NCBI RefSeq assembly: GCF_014269225.2 | Contig: NZ_CP077097.1 | Span: 1,680,001-1,744,000, forward strand | Length of the DNA stretch: 64,000 nucleotides | From: Pseudomonas anuradhapurensis | GTDB taxonomy: Bacteria > Pseudomonadota > Gammaproteobacteria > Pseudomonadales > Pseudomonadaceae | Direction of reading: 5' to 3' | Part shown: positions 21,016 to 29,635 of the stretch, in pieces | How the letters are laid out: every line of letters begins with the position of its first letter | Numbering within the stretch: the stretch's first letter is position 1 | Notes under the pieces: generated by a model | The model's database searches: none | Seen by the model: only the letters and a program-made list of their open reading frames with translations | What the model was told of the DNA's origin: nothing | Program-made: the position numbers and the translations under genes

Positions 21016-21129
21016 GGTGCAGCCAACCGACCTTTTTTGAAAAAAATCCAACGGGGCTATTGACTTAGCTTCACCACCTGCGTAAATTTCGCGGCCTCAG
21101 CGAAGCAAACGCAACAAGCAACATCGCGA

Positions 21130-21205
21130 GGGTGATTAGCTCAGCCGGGAGAGCATCTGCCTTACAAGCAGAGGGTCGGCGGTTCGATCCCGTCATCACC
21201 CACCA
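21130..21205 (+). tRNA. tRNA-Val (anticodon TAC)
   Basis: A 76-nt cloverleaf with acceptor GGGTGAT paired to ATCACCC, D-arm TAGCTCAGCCGGGAGAGCA, anticodon stem-loop CTGCCTTACAAGCAG with anticodon TAC, T-arm GTTCGATCC and encoded CCA. It is first of a four-gene tRNA run. Confidence 0.97.
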
Positions 21206-21271
21206 CTTCCTGAGAAGTTCCTGGTGCTCGAGGTTTCGCAAGAAGCCGATAGCCAGAGAGGAGCGCACTGC

Positions 21272-21348
21272 GCAGCGGTAGTTCAGTCGGTTAGAATACC
21301 GGCCTGTCACGCCGGGGGTCGCGGGTTCGAGTCCCGTCCGCTGCGCCA
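21272..21348 (+). tRNA. tRNA-Asp (anticodon GTC), copy 1
   Basis: A 77-nt cloverleaf with acceptor GCAGCGG/CCGCTGC, anticodon loop CTGTCAC (GTC), GGTTCGAGTCC T-arm and encoded CCA. It is identical to the two copies that follow. Confidence 0.97.
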
Positions 21349-21448
21349 TTTTTCAATAACAGATGGGTGCCTGGCACCGGTCTGAAGTCGCAAGGCAAGC
21401 TGCCTTGGACTGATCCCAGTTTCAATCGGGCGCAAGCCTGAACGATAC

Positions 21449-21525
21449 GCAGCGGTAGTTCAGTCGGTTAGAATACCGGCCTGTCACGCCGGGGGTCGCG
21501 GGTTCGAGTCCCGTCCGCTGCGCCA
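21449..21525 (+). tRNA. tRNA-Asp (anticodon GTC), copy 2
   Basis: It has the same sequence as copy 1. The preceding TTTCAATCGGGCGCAAGCCT leader recurs before copy 3, showing that these two arose by tandem duplication. Confidence 0.97.
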
Positions 21526-21570
21526 TCTTCGTTTCAAGGTCCCTTGAACACCTTGAAGCAAATACAAGAA

Positions 21571-21595
21571 AAGCGATCCAGTCATCGCTTTTTTT
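21571..21595 (+). terminator. Intrinsic terminator after tRNA-Asp copy 2
   Basis: AAGCGAT (21571-21577) and ATCGCTT (21584-21590) form the stem, followed by a run of T. Confidence 0.8.
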
Positions 21596-21666
21596 GTGCC
21601 TGTCCTGAGGCCATTGAGCCGGAAGGGTAGACCCAGGTTTCAATCGGGCGCAAGCCTGAATGATAC

Positions 21667-21743
21667 GCAGCGGTAGTTCAGTCGGTTAGAATACCGGCCT
21701 GTCACGCCGGGGGTCGCGGGTTCGAGTCCCGTCCGCTGCGCCA
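21667..21743 (+). tRNA. tRNA-Asp (anticodon GTC), copy 3
   Basis: It is identical to copies 1 and 2 and lies 218 bp after copy 2. The flanks on both sides resemble those of copy 2. It sits behind a terminator, so it may need its own promoter or depend on readthrough. Confidence 0.97.
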
Positions 21744-21782
21744 TCTTCACTTCAAGGCCCCTTGAACGCCTCGAAGTACGAT

Positions 21783-21807
21783 AAAGCGACCTCATGGTCG
21801 CTTTTTT
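21783..21807 (+). terminator. Intrinsic terminator of the tRNA cluster
   Basis: AAAGCGACC and GGTCGCTTT flank a four-base loop and run into T residues, 40 bases after the last tRNA. Confidence 0.85.
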
Positions 21808-21942
21808 CGTTTCTACGCCTGGCCATCGCCGGCCTTGCCCCAGATTTACACGAATCTGACAGACTCTTCACCGATCAGCGGTTCCTGTGCCAGCCTCGTG
21901 TGTTGCACAATAGGCACCTTTCTGACTTACCCGGAATACGCA

Positions 21943-22773
21943 ATGACCAGATCTTCCGTCTTTGGTGCGCTCGGGCTGGCCCTGGTGCTGGCGGGCGTGA
22001 CCGGTTGTTCCTCGAAAAAAGCCGCCGTCTACGAGCACGAGAATTTCGATGACTCGGGCACCTTTTCGCGCAGCTTCCCAGTGAGCGATGCCGGCTCTTG
22101 CGAGGCCGCCCGGCGCGCCTTGCTCAGCCAGGGCTACATCATCACCAGCAGCGGTGCCAACCAGGTGATGGGCAACAAGAGTTTCCAGCAGAACAGCGAG
22201 AATCACCTGCAGATCAGCTTCAACGTTACCTGTGCGCCGGATGTGAGCGACGAGCAGCGCTCGACCATGTTCGCCAACGCCCTGCAGGACCGCTATGCCC
22301 TGAAAAAGTCCAACACCTCGGCCAGCCTGGGCGTTGGCGTGCTGGGTTCTGTGTCGATGCCGATCGGCTCCAGCGACGACTCCATGGTCAAGGTGGCCAG
22401 CGAGACGGTGACGGCGGCGCAGTTCTATGATCGCTATTTCGCCCTGGTGGAGAGCTATCTGCCCAAGCCCAAGCCGCAGCAGGAAAGCAAGGCCAAGGTC
22501 GAGGAGCCCGCGCCGAAGGCCGAAGCGCCCGCGCCTGCCCTGGGGCTGCCGGAGCAGGCTGCGGTGGCACCGGTGGCACCAGCCCCGGCAGCGGCACCCT
22601 TGGTGGAAGCGGCGCCAGCCCCGGCTGCCGTTACCCCAGCCAATGAGGCAGTAGCGGCACCGGTGGTGGATGACAGCCAGGGCTCGCAGCCGGTGGCGCC
22701 GCCGGCGGAGGCGGCTCCTATTGAAGTACAGCAGCAAGCGCAGCCTGCCGAGGCCGTTTCGCCCGCCCTCTGA
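21943..22773 (+). CDS. Lipoprotein with DUF2242-like domain
   Basis: 276 residues. ATG 21943 is chosen because it gives a clean lipoprotein signal (VFGALGLALVLAGVTGC) with the modified Cys near residue 22. An upstream in-frame start at 21835 would spoil it. Residues about 25-170 match the conserved Pseudomonas domain recorded as DUF2242 (YEHENFDDSGTFSRSFPV...), recalled from memory. The last 110 residues are low-complexity Pro/Ala/Glu/Val, probably a spacer. Function is unknown; it is likely outer-membrane anchored and periplasmic. Confidence 0.8.
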   Translation: MTRSSVFGALGLALVLAGVTGCSSKKAAVYEHENFDDSGTFSRSFPVSDAGSCEAARRALLSQGYIITSSGANQVMGNKSFQQNSENHLQISFNVTCAPDVSDEQRSTMFANALQDRYALKKSNTSASLGVGVLGSVSMPIGSSDDSMVKVASETVTAAQFYDRYFALVESYLPKPKPQQESKAKVEEPAPKAEAPAPALGLPEQAAVAPVAPAPAAAPLVEAAPAPAAVTPANEAVAAPVVDDSQGSQPVAPPAEAAPIEVQQQAQPAEAVSPAL

Positions 22774-22786
22774 TTTTTAGCCTGTA

Positions 22787-22884
22787 CCGGCCTCTCGCGG
22801 GGCTTGCCCGCTTCCACAGATAATGCGCAAGTTCCAGAGCCTATGGAGATCCTGTGGGAGCGGGCAAGCCCGCGAAGAGGCCGG
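22787..22884. repeat. Inverted REP pair
   Basis: CCGGCCTCTCGCGGGGCTTG at 22787 and the complementary unit ending CGAAGAGGCCGG at 22884 flank about 35 unique bases, just after the lipoprotein gene. Confidence 0.9.
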
Positions 22885-23040
22885 CACAGGGCGAACACAT
22901 CCCCTGTTACAGACACCCGGTGATTATGTCCTGAACACCTGCTACGTTTACCACTCATAAGATTGTCATCATTCCTTCACTCCACCTGCTTAGGTTGAAG
23001 GCGACACCGATAAAATCATGAGATGAGAGGACGCAGGTCG

Positions 23041-23127
23041 ATGGACGAATATCAGGAAGAACTTCTCGAATACCAGGCTTATGAACTGGACACTCCGGAA
23101 CCGGCTGACGACGCTACCGAGCTCTAG
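23041..23127 (+). CDS. Small acidic ORF, 28 residues
   Basis: ATG 23041 to TAG 23127 encodes a very acidic peptide (MDEYQEELLEYQAYELDTPE then PADDATEL). A purine-rich GAGAGGACGCAGG lies just upstream as a possible ribosome site, spaced rather widely. Its stop codon and that of the convergent AraC gene share the palindrome CTAG at 23124-23127. I recognise no family. The composition and tight packing suggest a real small gene, but conservation needs checking. Confidence 0.55.
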   Translation: MDEYQEELLEYQAYELDTPEPADDATEL

Positions 23128-24164
23128 CCCACCCGCCGCTGGCTGCGGCGGAACTCCCCCGGCGTAAGGCCCGTCCAGCGCTTGAAAGCGCGCTGGAATG
23201 CCTCGGCCGATGCAAACCCCAACAGATAGGCGATCTCGCCGAAGGCCAGTTCCGTATCGCGGATGTAGGTCTCGGCCAAGTCGCGCCGTGTTTCGTTGAG
23301 CAGGTCGCGAAAACGCGTGCCTTCCTCGGCCAGCTTGCGGCGCAAGGTCCAGGTCGGCAGTTGCAGGTGCCGCGCCACTTCTTCCAGGTCCGGTTCGCGA
23401 CCGCCATTGAGCATCGGGCCCAGCAGGTGGGTGATGCGCTCACCCAGGCTGCGTACGCGCGTGCGTTGCAGCATCTCCGCCTCGCACAATTGCAACAGGT
23501 GCTGCCAGGTGCTTGGGCAGTGTCGGGGGTTGGCCAGCTGCAGCGTGGCGCGGCTCAGGCGCAATTGATTGCGTTCGGCGGCAAATTGCACAGGTGTGCC
23601 GCACAACGGCTGGTAACGCTCGGCGTAGGCGGGGGCGGCAAATTCGATTTCCAGGCGTTCTGCCTGGACCGGTGTGCCGGCAAGGTCGCTCAGCTGGGCC
23701 AACCAGCCCGCGAGCAGGGAATCGACGACGAACCGGTTGTAGGCGTTGTAGGGGCTGATCGAGTAGAAGCGCAGCCAGGCGCCCTGGGCATCTTCATGAA
23801 AACTGGAATGGCCACGGTAGTTGGCCGCATACAGCGGTTCGAAGCGCAGCAGGGTACGTGCCGCCTCGCCCACGGAGGGCGCCTGGGCGGCGGTGACCCC
23901 GGCCAGTCCGGCATGCGCCAGACGGCTCAGGCGCCCCATGTGCAGGCCCAGCGCAGCCTCGCCGCACAGTTCGATGGCGGCGTGGCCCAGGTGCATGTAG
24001 CGCGGTATCGACAAGCGTGCATTGGCCTCGCCCAGGCGAGCCGCATCCAGGCCATAGCGCTGCAACAGCGGCTCAGGGGCGTGGCCAAGCTCGCGCAGGG
24101 CCTCGCTCAGCGGCTGGACAAAACCGACCGAAAGGTCGCCCAGGCGCACACGGGGGCGGGCCAT
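23124..24164 (-). CDS. AraC-family transcriptional regulator
   Basis: 346 residues. The N-terminal two-thirds resembles the arabinose-binding-like ligand domain found in OruR/ArgR-type and virulence AraC regulators (VGFVQPLSEALRELG..., ALGLHMGRLSRL). The C-terminal double helix-turn-helix (about 245-340) ends with the classic ELAFGEIAYLLGFASAEAFQ then RAFKRWTGLTPGEFRR. It starts four bases after the stop of the upstream carbon-nitrogen-hydrolase-like gene, so the two are one transcript and the regulator may control that gene. Confidence 0.92.
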   Translation of the reverse strand: MARPRVRLGDLSVGFVQPLSEALRELGHAPEPLLQRYGLDAARLGEANARLSIPRYMHLGHAAIELCGEAALGLHMGRLSRLAHAGLAGVTAAQAPSVGEAARTLLRFEPLYAANYRGHSSFHEDAQGAWLRFYSISPYNAYNRFVVDSLLAGWLAQLSDLAGTPVQAERLEIEFAAPAYAERYQPLCGTPVQFAAERNQLRLSRATLQLANPRHCPSTWQHLLQLCEAEMLQRTRVRSLGERITHLLGPMLNGGREPDLEEVARHLQLPTWTLRRKLAEEGTRFRDLLNETRRDLAETYIRDTELAFGEIAYLLGFASAEAFQRAFKRWTGLTPGEFRRSQRRVG

Positions 24165-24168
24165 CGGC

Positions 24169-25290
24169 CTACAGCCACAGGTTCAGCAGGCGGGCGCCAG
24201 GGCTGGGCGTTCCCACCAGCAGTTCGCCAGCCTGGTGGGCAAAGCCCTGGCCGTCGCTGCCCTGTTCCCAGAACTGCCCACGCATGAACACGCTCATGCT
24301 GCTGACATTGGCACCGGCGGCCTTGGTCAGGTGCTGCCAGGCAGCCTGTTCGCTGACTTCGCCGCGCTGCAAGGGCAACCTGGCGCTGGCGTCCTGGTGG
24401 CGATTGCCACGCCAGGGTGCCTGCCAGCTGCCCTTGCCGCTGAGGAACACCGGGTTGGCGATCAGTTCCACTGCCTGGCGGGCCAGTTGCTGGTGGTTTT
24501 CCGGGTACCAGCTGTCGCTGCCCACCAGTACCCCCAGGCGCCCGGCGGGGGTTTGCACGACCTGCAAAGGCTGCTGGCGGCCATCGTGGACATAGCGGCG
24601 CATTTCGCTGTCAGGGAACTGTTGACGCTGTGGCTGGCCCAGCAGCGAGCCGTCGCCGGCGAACACCATGCTGCTGTTGAACAGCGGGCCGCTGCCGGCA
24701 TGCAGTACGCCCTGCTTCACATAGGGGGCGGGCAGCACGATCGAGCCGGCTACCAGGGTCACGTTGAATTCCTTGGCCAGGCCACCGAACAGTTGCTGGT
24801 AATCCGTGGCCATCTGTTCGGCCTTCATGCGCAGGTGTGCGTCGGCGCGGCGGTCGTCGCCGTCAGCACCGAGCATGGCCAGGCCATAGCGCAGCGGGTT
24901 GCTCAGCTCCAGCCATTGCAGGGCTTCACGGCTTTGCGTGACCTGGTACAGCTCGTTCTTTTCGCCGCGCGCCCACAGCCAGGTACCGATGTGCTCGGGC
25001 AGCACCACCACCGTGCGCGGGCCGACCAGGCCCTGGGCCCGGGCCTGCTCCAGGTAGGCCGCGAGCTTGCGGTGCAGGCGTTGCAGGTTCTGGTAGTCGC
25101 CCGGGTACAGCAGCGGCTCGACGCCGAGCAGGTTGCCGTGCTCACCGGGTACGCCATGGTTCAGCGCCAGTTCGATGCGCAGGTCGGACAGGTAATGGCC
25201 TTCCGGGCGCTGCTGGGTCCAGAAACCGTAGCCACAGAGTGCGGCGGCCATCACCAGCGCCAGGGTGCTTGCCAGGAGTTTTCGCATCAA
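24169..25290 (-). CDS. Carbon-nitrogen hydrolase-fold protein, catalytic residues missing
   Basis: 373 residues with an N-terminal membrane anchor or signal (about residues 3-24). The nitrilase-superfamily fold is visible from VVVLPEHIGTWLW (catalytic Glu position present) through GVLVGSDSWYPENH. In active members the last motif carries Cys (as in CxDxxFPE); here that position is Gly. The segment that should hold the catalytic Lys reads LGQPQRQQF. It is therefore probably not an amidase/nitrilase, but a binding or scaffold protein in the periplasm. It is co-transcribed with the AraC gene downstream. Confidence 0.8.
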   Translation of the reverse strand: MMRKLLASTLALVMAAALCGYGFWTQQRPEGHYLSDLRIELALNHGVPGEHGNLLGVEPLLYPGDYQNLQRLHRKLAAYLEQARAQGLVGPRTVVVLPEHIGTWLWARGEKNELYQVTQSREALQWLELSNPLRYGLAMLGADGDDRRADAHLRMKAEQMATDYQQLFGGLAKEFNVTLVAGSIVLPAPYVKQGVLHAGSGPLFNSSMVFAGDGSLLGQPQRQQFPDSEMRRYVHDGRQQPLQVVQTPAGRLGVLVGSDSWYPENHQQLARQAVELIANPVFLSGKGSWQAPWRGNRHQDASARLPLQRGEVSEQAAWQHLTKAAGANVSSMSVFMRGQFWEQGSDGQGFAHQAGELLVGTPSPGARLLNLWL

Positions 25291-25461
25291 ACTTCAGCTT
25301 TCACCTAAAAATGAACCGGCCGTGCAGAAATCAAGGACATGACGCAGCCTGATTCATCAGCTCTGGAGTCCCTGTTGCACTGCGTTTGCAGTATCGCGAC
25401 TGGATCATACCAAAGCTGCCGGGCAGTTAGGCGCATTCTCTGCTGCGCGACAGGCCGGGTG

Positions 25462-28017
25462 TCACGGTTGGCACATAAGGCGCTGGCGCTCGTAGTTGAC
25501 CGCCGTGTCCCGTTCCGGCAGGTCGTAGTGGGCCGCGCACTGGCGCTCACCCCATTTGATGGTCAGGCTGCCCTGGTCCTGCTCCAGCAGCACCAAGGCT
25601 TTACCGCTCGGGTCGGAAATCGCCAACTGCCGGCCTTCGGTGTTTTCGACCGAAGCCCCGAACGGTATCAACTGGCCGCGCTCGTCGAACAGCTCGAACT
25701 GCACCCGACGCCCGCTCTTGCCGGTGTAGCGGCCAAGCACCACGGCGCCGCGGCGAGGCACCAGCTGCTGGGTGGCGTTGTCGATCTCGATGTCGCCACC
25801 CAGGTCGCGCGTGTCCAGGCTGATCCAGTTGACCCGATAGGGTTGGGCACTGGGGATCACCGCATAGCCATTGCGCCCGGTTTCCACGCCGCTGTAGTTG
25901 CTGATCTTCGCACCTTTCACACCTGGTACTTCGGCCAGGGCGAAGGTTTCGCCGAGTGTCTGGCCAAGGTTGATACCGCCCTGGTGGGCAACCACGGCGC
26001 CGGCAATATTCAGGTTCTGCGAGTCGTAGCCGCGCCCCTGGCTATAGCCCAGGCTGATGTCGGCGACCGAGGTGCGGGTGTTCAGGTTGGCCGAGGCCGA
26101 GCTGCCACTGGTGCGGCTGTGACCACCCTGGATCGAGTAGAAGGTGTCACTGCTCTCCGACAGGTAGCCGTTGATGCCGGCCTGGGTGGTGTCGTTGCCC
26201 TTCTGCGTGCTGGCGGTGACGAACGCCCGCGGTGCGCGGGCGCGGCTGCCGAGCGGGAACGACACCGACAGGTTGAACTGGGTGTCCTGCCCCGCAGGGC
26301 CTGAGGTTCCCAGCTCCTTGGTGCGGCTGACGTCAAGGTTGTAGGAGATATCGCCCCAGTTGTTGCTGTAGCCGGCGGACAGGCTCTGCGAACCACCGCG
26401 GTTCCAGTAGCGCTGGTCGGTGGCCGTCAGGTACAGGCTGCCGAGTGCGCGGTCGCGGCCCAGGCTCTGGTTGATGGTCAGGTCGGTGCGGGTCTTGGAG
26501 TTGCCGCTGCGCTTGATCGCGTCGCTGCTCTGGTCCTCGATATGCTGGGTGAGGGTGCGGAAGCCCTCGGTGGAGTAGCGGTAGGCGGCCAGGGTGAAGT
26601 TGGTATCGGTGCCGGTGAAGGTCTTGGCGTACAGCGCCCGCAGGCTGTTGCCCTGGGTGGTCTGGCCCTGGGCCTTGCTCGAGGAATGGGTGACATCGAG
26701 CGAAAAGGCGCCCAGCAGCGTGTTCAGGCCGCTGCCCACGGCCAGCGCCTTGTAGTCGTCGGTGGCTTGCAGGCCAACGACGCCGGTCACGGTGTTGGTC
26801 AGGCCGTAGGCCAGTGTCGTGCTGAGCATCTGCGGCGTCGCCAGGCCCTCGCTGTTGCTGTTGTAGCGCCCGGCGGACAGGCTGTACTTGACCTGGCCGC
26901 CACGGACCATCAGCGGCAGGCTGGAAAACGCCTGCACGCTGACCCGGCGGCGACCGTCGGCCTCGATGATGGTGATTTCCAGGTCGCCGTTGGAGCCGCT
27001 GGGGTAGATGTCGCTGATCTCGAACGGGCCGGGCGGTACGTTGGCGGTGTACAGCAGGTAGCTGTTCTGGCGGATCTCGACCCTGGCGCTGGTCTGCGCC
27101 ACGCCCCGCACCACGGGTGCGTAGCCGCGCTCGCTGTCGGCGCGCATGCCTTCGTCCGAAGCCAGCTTCAGGCCCCGGTAGCGCACGCTGTCGAACAGGT
27201 CGCTGTCGCTGAAGATGTCGCCGGCGCTGAACTGGCCCTTGAGCGTGGTCACGTCGTGCTGCAGGTAGCTGCGGTTGCTCTTGAAGCTGTCCGGGCGCCC
27301 GGTGCCGCTGCTGAAGTTCGACTCGTTGCGCAAGCGCCAGCTGCCCAGGTTGATGCCGTTGCGCAGGCTCAGATTGTTGTTGATGCGGGTCTCGGCATCA
27401 CCGGCGCTGCGGCTGGTGTTGAACTGATAGTTGACGAATGCCGCAGACACCCCGGCGTCCCACAGTTGCGGGTCGACGTAGCCGCGCAGGCCGCGCTTCA
27501 TGGCGACCTGCGGGATGCTGGCAGACAGGCGCAGGTGACCCGAGTCATAGCTCAGGCTGGCCTGGTCGATCAGCGTCGGCAGGTCGTGGCAGGCCTGTGC
27601 GGTATCCAGGCGCCCCTGGGCCCTGAGCTTGTCCATGTCGATGCCCAACTGCTCGAGCAGTTCCAGGGTCAGGCATGCTTCCACGCGCCCGGTATTGGGG
27701 TTGCGGTTGAAGTCGATGTCACGCCGGCCCACCAGTATCTCGTTGCTGTACAGGTCTACCCGATAGTTGCCCGGCAACACGTTGCTGGCTGATAGCAGTA
27801 ATTGCAGGTCGACCGCCGATTGCGCACCTTGCAAGAAGGTGGTGTTGAAGCCCAGCAGCTGGGGATCGTCCTGCGCCGTCGCGAGGCCGGGCAGCGCGCT
27901 GCACAGCAGCAATGACAGGGCATTGAGCTTCCAGGCCGGGCGAGGCGTGCCGCCATTGAGCGCGCGCGCGCCTGCATCGGCACCGTCTACGGAGCGGGGG
28001 GCGATGGACAAAGACAT
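25462..28017 (-). CDS. Fimbrial outer-membrane usher
   Basis: 851 residues, the FimD/PapC size. After a long N-terminal signal region the N-domain starts near residue 50 (FNTTFLQG... and VDLYSNEILVGRRDIDF). The beta-barrel region carries GYAPVVRGVAQTSARVEIRQ and YTANVPPGPFEISDIYP. The plug and C-terminal domains end with GASVENTEGRQLAISDPSGK. It is the last gene of the minus-strand pilin-chaperone-usher set, 84 bp after the chaperone, and would secrete and polymerise the subunits encoded upstream. Confidence 0.96.
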   Translation of the reverse strand: MSLSIAPRSVDGADAGARALNGGTPRPAWKLNALSLLLCSALPGLATAQDDPQLLGFNTTFLQGAQSAVDLQLLLSASNVLPGNYRVDLYSNEILVGRRDIDFNRNPNTGRVEACLTLELLEQLGIDMDKLRAQGRLDTAQACHDLPTLIDQASLSYDSGHLRLSASIPQVAMKRGLRGYVDPQLWDAGVSAAFVNYQFNTSRSAGDAETRINNNLSLRNGINLGSWRLRNESNFSSGTGRPDSFKSNRSYLQHDVTTLKGQFSAGDIFSDSDLFDSVRYRGLKLASDEGMRADSERGYAPVVRGVAQTSARVEIRQNSYLLYTANVPPGPFEISDIYPSGSNGDLEITIIEADGRRRVSVQAFSSLPLMVRGGQVKYSLSAGRYNSNSEGLATPQMLSTTLAYGLTNTVTGVVGLQATDDYKALAVGSGLNTLLGAFSLDVTHSSSKAQGQTTQGNSLRALYAKTFTGTDTNFTLAAYRYSTEGFRTLTQHIEDQSSDAIKRSGNSKTRTDLTINQSLGRDRALGSLYLTATDQRYWNRGGSQSLSAGYSNNWGDISYNLDVSRTKELGTSGPAGQDTQFNLSVSFPLGSRARAPRAFVTASTQKGNDTTQAGINGYLSESSDTFYSIQGGHSRTSGSSASANLNTRTSVADISLGYSQGRGYDSQNLNIAGAVVAHQGGINLGQTLGETFALAEVPGVKGAKISNYSGVETGRNGYAVIPSAQPYRVNWISLDTRDLGGDIEIDNATQQLVPRRGAVVLGRYTGKSGRRVQFELFDERGQLIPFGASVENTEGRQLAISDPSGKALVLLEQDQGSLTIKWGERQCAAHYDLPERDTAVNYERQRLMCQP

Positions 28018-28101
28018 ACGAGGAACCTATTTCATGTCCCGGCACGGGCTGGGCACGGGAGGCCGCACACGACCGGGGCGCGCGAGGTGGGCGTTATGCG
28101 G

Positions 28102-28848
28102 TCACAAGCTGATGGCGGGTTCGGCAGGCTTGGCGCTACCTGGCTGGGCAGGGTTAAGCAGCACGGAATAGCCATGCTGGGCGCCATAGTCGTTGATGCT
28201 CTTGAAGGTGAGCGTCAGCGGGCCGTCCACTTGCGAAAGTGCCGAGCTGAAGGTCTTTTGTTCACCGGGGGCGATCATGCTCGAATCGACGCTGAACACG
28301 CTCTGGTTACCGCGTTTGATTTCGATGTCAGCCATCGACACGTGATACAGGCTGGGGTTGTTCACGCTCAGCTGCGCCTTGCCGGCGTGCCGGGTTACTT
28401 GCCAAACCAATTGTTCCGGTGCCAGCAGGGCGTTGCCGGGCAAGTTGGCCGGGCGGAAGAAAATCTTGATGCGTTGGCGCACCGCCAACTGCAAGGTATT
28501 GGCCTGGGTAGTGGCTTGCGGGATTTCCTGCACATTCAGCCAGACCACCGATTCGCGGTCGGTTGGCAGGCCCTGGCCCTCATAGAGAATGCGCAGCAGT
28601 TGTTCCTGCTTGGGCATCACCCTGGCCAAGGGAGGGGTAATGGCAAACGGCGCCTGCGCGCTGTCGCCGGCATCCACCCAGGACTGCACCAGGACTTCCT
28701 GGTTGCCATTGCGCACGGTGACATTGGCCTCCTTGTGAGCACCGTCGAACACGACGCGCGTAGCGCTCAGGGAGATGCTGGCGGTTGCCTGGGCAGCGAC
28801 GAGCATGCCCAGCAACCCGAAAACGGGATACAGAGAACGACGCAACAT
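28102..28848 (-). CDS. Periplasmic pilus-assembly chaperone
   Basis: 248 residues from ATG 28848, chosen because it begins a clean signal peptide (MLRRSLYPVFGLLGMLVAAQ). A longer frame to 28962 does not. The PapD-like fold is shown by RVVFDGAHKEANVTVRNGNQ, PPLARVMPKQEQLLRILY and RESVVWLNVQEIPQ. It protects pilin by donor-strand complementation before delivery to the usher. It lies between the major pilin and usher genes. Confidence 0.96.
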   Translation of the reverse strand: MLRRSLYPVFGLLGMLVAAQATASISLSATRVVFDGAHKEANVTVRNGNQEVLVQSWVDAGDSAQAPFAITPPLARVMPKQEQLLRILYEGQGLPTDRESVVWLNVQEIPQATTQANTLQLAVRQRIKIFFRPANLPGNALLAPEQLVWQVTRHAGKAQLSVNNPSLYHVSMADIEIKRGNQSVFSVDSSMIAPGEQKTFSSALSQVDGPLTLTFKSINDYGAQHGYSVLLNPAQPGSAKPAEPAISL

Positions 28849-28878
28849 GGTTGGGGTACCTTGCGGGACGAAGAAGTG

Positions 28879-28898
28879 GCGAGGCTGTTGAGCCTCGC
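28879..28898 (-). other. Intercistronic hairpin between pilin and chaperone
   Basis: GCGAGGCT and AGCCTCGC form a perfect 8-bp stem with a four-base loop, 23 bases beyond the pilin stop. There is no T tract on the minus strand, so it is more likely an mRNA 3'-end stabiliser than a full terminator. Such structures raise pilin over chaperone and usher expression in other fimbrial operons. Confidence 0.55.
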
Positions 28899-28921
28899 GC
28901 AGGGGAGCAGCGGCGAATCGA

Positions 28922-29521
28922 TTACTCGTACTGCAGGATGAACGGCAGGGTGGCGTCACCACGACCGGCGGTGGCAGTGCCGGCGGCGCCGGTGGTCACG
29001 TAGGCTGCGGAGAAGCTCAGGGTGGCATCGCCGCCCGCAGCGCCAGTGCCGTGCACGTCGCTCTGGATCTTGGCGGTAGCGGCCGAGCTCAGGTCGATCA
29101 GGTTGCCGTTCGGGTCGAGCAGGGCGATGCCGACGTTGGCCGCGGTGCCGGTGCCTTTGGTCAGGGCCAAGACCTTCTTGCCGGTGACCAGGCCCGAGCC
29201 GCCGCTGTTGGCGTCGAAGACCATCGCCACCTTGGTGCCGACGTTGCAGTTGACGTTGAGGTTGAAGTCCTTGCCGGTCACGCGGCCTGCGCTCGGGTTC
29301 TCGGCGGTGCCCATGTCCTTGATCGAGACGGTGCCCATGTCCACGGCGATTACGCGGTCGGCATTGGCGCCGTCGACCGAACAGGCGTCATTGTTGATCA
29401 CGCCGGTGAAGGAAATCTTGCCGCTGCCACCGTTGACTGGCCCGGTAGGATCGGCAGCCAGGGCGCCGGCTGAAGCGGTAATCAGCGCGAGGGTCAGTGC
29501 GGCCAGGGAGAATTTATTCAT
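28922..29521 (-). CDS. Major fimbrial subunit, type 1 pilin family
   Basis: 199 residues from ATG 29521. The signal peptide is MNKFSLAALTLALITASAGA(LA). The mature protein opens with the pilin pattern SGKISFTGVINNDACSVDG, with the first Cys of the conserved disulfide and NVNCNVGTKVAM holding the second. The C-terminus ends FILQYE, the terminal beta-strand with a penultimate Tyr. It is the first structural gene of the pilin-chaperone-usher trio and follows the response-regulator gene by 114 bp, enough for its own promoter. Confidence 0.94.
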   Translation of the reverse strand: MNKFSLAALTLALITASAGALAADPTGPVNGGSGKISFTGVINNDACSVDGANADRVIAVDMGTVSIKDMGTAENPSAGRVTGKDFNLNVNCNVGTKVAMVFDANSGGSGLVTGKKVLALTKGTGTAANVGIALLDPNGNLIDLSSAATAKIQSDVHGTGAAGGDATLSFSAAYVTTGAAGTATAGRGDATLPFILQYE

Positions 29522-29635
29522 ATTGATGTCCACATGAAAATGAGTAAGTGCTGCAACTAAATGCACGCTCACAATAAGTCAGGTGGTTTCCCTGGCCCAT
29601 CAGACGAATCTTAATGGTCGGCCAATCAAACTGGG

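Noticed and set aside
25291..25461. Gene between the usher and the nitrilase-like gene
   Set aside because: No ORF with a start site or codon bias was found; the 171 bases look like promoter/terminator DNA only.
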